Assembly: GCA_937895645.1 (NCBI GenBank)
Contig: CALBKQ010000069.1
Span: 1-7,024 of the forward strand
Direction of reading: 5' to 3'
Origin: an uncultured Clostridia bacterium
Lineage (GTDB): Bacteria; Bacillota; Clostridia; Oscillospirales; Acutalibacteraceae
Length of the DNA stretch: 7,024 nucleotides
Shown here: piece after piece, positions 5,334 through 7,024 of the stretch
Numbering within the stretch: position 1 is the stretch's first letter
Layout of the letters: each line of letters opens with the position of its first letter
Notes under the pieces: model-generated
Seen by the model: the letters and a program-made list of their open reading frames with translations, nothing else
Database searches by the model: none
Told to the model about the DNA's origin: nothing
Translations under genes and position numbers: made by a program

Positions 5334-6614
5334 ATGGCAATGCAGTTAACTGCTGAACAGCAGGCAATGCTCAACGGTGAACAAGGCGAAGTTATGGCTA
5401 AGGTTATGAAAACACTTGTTATGTATGGTGAAACTTTCGGTGCAGAAAGAATGGTACCTGTTACAAGTGAAAAAGGTCATCTTGTTACAAGTTTCGGTCT
5501 TAAAATGATGACTCCTGTTTTTGATTTAATGGACCAGCTTCTCAATGCTGGCGTTGTTTCAAAACAAAAGTTTTCAGTTGACCCTAAACCATTTGACCCA
5601 GCAGTTCCATCAGATTTCTTAAAGAATTTTGTTTTCAAAAAGTTTATGTATTCAAAGCAGGATTCATATAACGAACAACTTCGAAAAATGGGTCTTCTTG
5701 ATGACAATGCATATACTTGTGCTTGTTATCTTGACGAAGTAGGCAATACACCAAAGAAAGGTGATATTCTTTCTTGGTCAGAATCAAGCGCGGTTGCTTA
5801 TGCAAACTCAGTTATCGGTGCTCGTTGTAATCGTAACTCAGGTCTTATTGAAATGATGGGTTCAATCGCAGGTTTTGTTCCTGACTTTGGTCTTCTTACT
5901 GACGAAGGCAGAAAAGCTACTTGGATTATTGAAGTTAAATGCTCAAAGAAACCTGAAGCACAGATTTTAGGTTCTGCTATCGGTATGAAAGTTATGGAAG
6001 ATGTTCCATTTGTTAAAGGTATGACAGAATGGCTCGGCAACGAACTTAATGACGACGCAAAAGCATATCTTAAAGACTTCGGTGCTGCTTGTGCATCAAA
6101 TGGCGCAGTTGGCCTTTATCATATTGACGGTCTTACACCTGAAGCAGTTGAAATGGGTGACTCACTCATTTCAGAAAATGCACAGGTTTATGTTATTGAT
6201 GACGCTGAACTTGAAAGAGTTAAGGCATCATACCCAGTTATGTGGAAAAATCCTGATGCAACACCTAAACTTTGCTTCGTAGGTTGCCCACACATGACAA
6301 TGGCTCAGCTTAAAGAATGGACAGTAGATGTATATGACGCTCTTCAAAAGAACGGACTTAAAAAGGTTTCAATTCCTACAGTATTTACAGCTCCTCCTGC
6401 AGTTTGTGACGAATTCAAAAAGACAGATTTGTATGCAAAACTTCAGTCAACAGGTGTAGTTCTCAGTTACATTTGCCCACTTATGTATATGAACAACCCA
6501 CTTGCAAAGAAGATGCCTGTAATCACAAACTCAAATAAACTTCGTACATATACAACATCTCGTTATTATACAAGCGAAGAAATTCTTGATATTATTACAA
6601 AGGAGGCAAAATAA
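5334..6614 (+). CDS. Aconitase X large (catalytic) subunit, DUF521 family
   Basis: This 426-residue cytoplasmic protein matches the AcnX catalytic domain, an iron-sulfur dehydratase of the aconitase superfamily. Family hallmarks are LTAEQQAMLNGEQGEV (5-20), YGETFGAERMVPVTS (31-45), WSESSAVAYANSVIGAR (148-164), GFVPDFGLL, GLYHIDGLTPEAVE, CFVGCPHMTMAQL (C314, C318) and YICPLM (C381). Cysteines near 129/131, 314/318 and 381 are candidate cluster ligands, by analogy with known members. Characterised bacterial AcnX enzymes dehydrate cis-3-hydroxy-L-proline, and archaeal ones dehydrate mevalonate 5-phosphate; the substrate here cannot be assigned. The length fits a stand-alone large subunit, and the swivel domain is encoded by the next gene, one base away. 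The start ATG has GAGGTG eight bases upstream. Codon choice and GC look like those of a well-expressed housekeeping gene. Confidence 0.9.
   Translation: MAMQLTAEQQAMLNGEQGEVMAKVMKTLVMYGETFGAERMVPVTSEKGHLVTSFGLKMMTPVFDLMDQLLNAGVVSKQKFSVDPKPFDPAVPSDFLKNFVFKKFMYSKQDSYNEQLRKMGLLDDNAYTCACYLDEVGNTPKKGDILSWSESSAVAYANSVIGARCNRNSGLIEMMGSIAGFVPDFGLLTDEGRKATWIIEVKCSKKPEAQILGSAIGMKVMEDVPFVKGMTEWLGNELNDDAKAYLKDFGAACASNGAVGLYHIDGLTPEAVEMGDSLISENAQVYVIDDAELERVKASYPVMWKNPDATPKLCFVGCPHMTMAQLKEWTVDVYDALQKNGLKKVSIPTVFTAPPAVCDEFKKTDLYAKLQSTGVVLSYICPLMYMNNPLAKKMPVITNSNKLRTYTTSRYYTSEEILDIITKEAK
6600..6606 (+). promoter_or_regulatory. Ribosome binding site AAGGAGG inside the large-subunit 3' end
   Basis: AAGGAGG lies in the last codons of the large-subunit gene and nine bases before the ATG at 6616. 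This near-perfect site and the one-base gap between genes indicate coupled, stoichiometric synthesis of the two subunits. Confidence 0.8.
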
Positions 6615-6615
6615 A

Positions 6616-7024
6616 ATGAAAACATTCAAAGGTCGTCCCGTAGTTCCGGGCACAGCAACAGCAACTGCTCTTGTTTCACACGGTGGTTTCAATACACTTG
6701 CTTCCTTCCAGGGTGCTTTACAGTTTGGCGATAAAGAAGCAAAATGTGGTGACCAGAATAATACTGATATTTATGAAAAACCAATGGTAGGTACAGCACT
6801 TTGCCTTCCACAGACAATCGGTTCAACAACAGGTGGTCTTGTTCTTTATTGCGCAAAGGTTATGGAAAGATGCCCAGCTTGTATGCTTTTCTCAGAGCAT
6901 ATCGACTCACTTGCAGCTGCAGGTGCAATTATCGGTTCAGTGTGGACTGATACTCCAATGCCAACGGTTGACTGTCTTGGTGAAGAATTTCTTAACACAG
7001 TAAAAACAGGTGATAAAATCACAG
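6616..7024 (+). CDS. Aconitase X small (swivel) subunit, DUF126 family, 3' end outside window
   Basis: The frame runs 136 codons from the ATG to the window edge without a stop, so the gene is partial, though nearly complete for a family of about 130-150 residues. The start follows AAGGAGG by nine bases. Family features are the opening KGRPVVPGTATATAL, SFQGAL (30-35, cf. SFwGGv), the Y-E-K-P-M-V-G-T segment (53-60, cf. Hp..G..laG), LPQTIGSTTGG (64-74), the CPACMLF strand and AAAGAIIGSVWTDTP. In AcnX the swivel domain supplies the catalytic serine; S70 in GSTT is the equivalent here. The common GRGS form is changed, with I68 where arginine is usual. The subunit should pair with the large subunit to build the active site. 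Confidence 0.88.
   Translation, partial: MKTFKGRPVVPGTATATALVSHGGFNTLASFQGALQFGDKEAKCGDQNNTDIYEKPMVGTALCLPQTIGSTTGGLVLYCAKVMERCPACMLFSEHIDSLAAAGAIIGSVWTDTPMPTVDCLGEEFLNTVKTGDKIT

Noticed and set aside
6049..6282. Alternative plus-strand frame inside the aconitase X large-subunit gene
   Set aside because: It overlaps fully a well-conserved coding frame, and its protein has no recognisable pattern or ribosome binding site.
5334..6614. Classical TCA-cycle aconitase
   Set aside because: The motifs and length are those of the AcnX/DUF521 branch with a separate DUF126 swivel partner, not of AcnA or AcnB.
1..7024. A defence system, mobile element, CRISPR array or other novel multi-gene system
   Set aside because: No spaced repeats, transposase, integrase, nuclease or toxin-antitoxin pattern is visible; the genes are stress, envelope and metabolic functions.

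Overview
The window looks like the chromosome of a low-GC, anaerobic, Gram-positive bacterium of the Clostridia, most likely a gut-type Oscillospiraceae/Ruminococcaceae relative. The evidence is AT-rich DNA, strong AGGAGG-type ribosome binding sites, TTG starts, a PerR regulator paired with a rubredoxin-first (reverse) rubrerythrin, and a secreted protein ending in a type I dockerin. The genus is inference. I see no tRNA, rRNA, insertion sequence, phage gene or CRISPR array.

Left part (1-840): the 3' end of a gene whose product resembles the C-terminus of DUF4367 proteins, then a small secreted all-beta-looking protein of unknown function. A perfect 10-bp hairpin at 795-819 closes this side and also terminates the convergent rubrerythrin operon.

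Oxidative-stress operon (841-1851, minus strand): a Fur-family regulator with every PerR metal-sensing residue, followed 23 bp later by reverse rubrerythrin. A consensus promoter (TTGACA, 16 bp, TATAAT) is followed at once by a perfect 7-1-7 palindrome, CAGTAATGATTACTG. This is a textbook arrangement for a peroxide-derepressed, self-regulated detoxification operon. The true starts of both genes are ATGs slightly inside the longest open frames.

Surface glycan region (1880-5237, plus strand): a GHL10/DUF187-type glycoside-hydrolase-like lipoprotein, then, from its own promoter, a five-domain secreted protein (SH3, glucosaminidase, cadherin-like, Big_2, dockerin) with a clear terminator. The pair suggests cell-envelope or peptidoglycan processing, and the dockerin suggests docking onto a cohesin-bearing scaffold or surface protein.

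Right part (5241-7024, plus strand): a promoter overlapped by a TGTCAA/TTGACA inverted repeat drives a two-gene unit for a split aconitase X enzyme: the large catalytic subunit (DUF521) and, one base later, the swivel subunit (DUF126), which is open at the window edge. Its substrate cannot be fixed from sequence. Known members act on cis-3-hydroxy-L-proline or mevalonate 5-phosphate, and this one departs from the usual motif around the swivel serine.

Most of the window is recognisable. The least explained items are the aconitase X pair with its putative operator, the dockerin-tagged wall hydrolase, and the small secreted protein.
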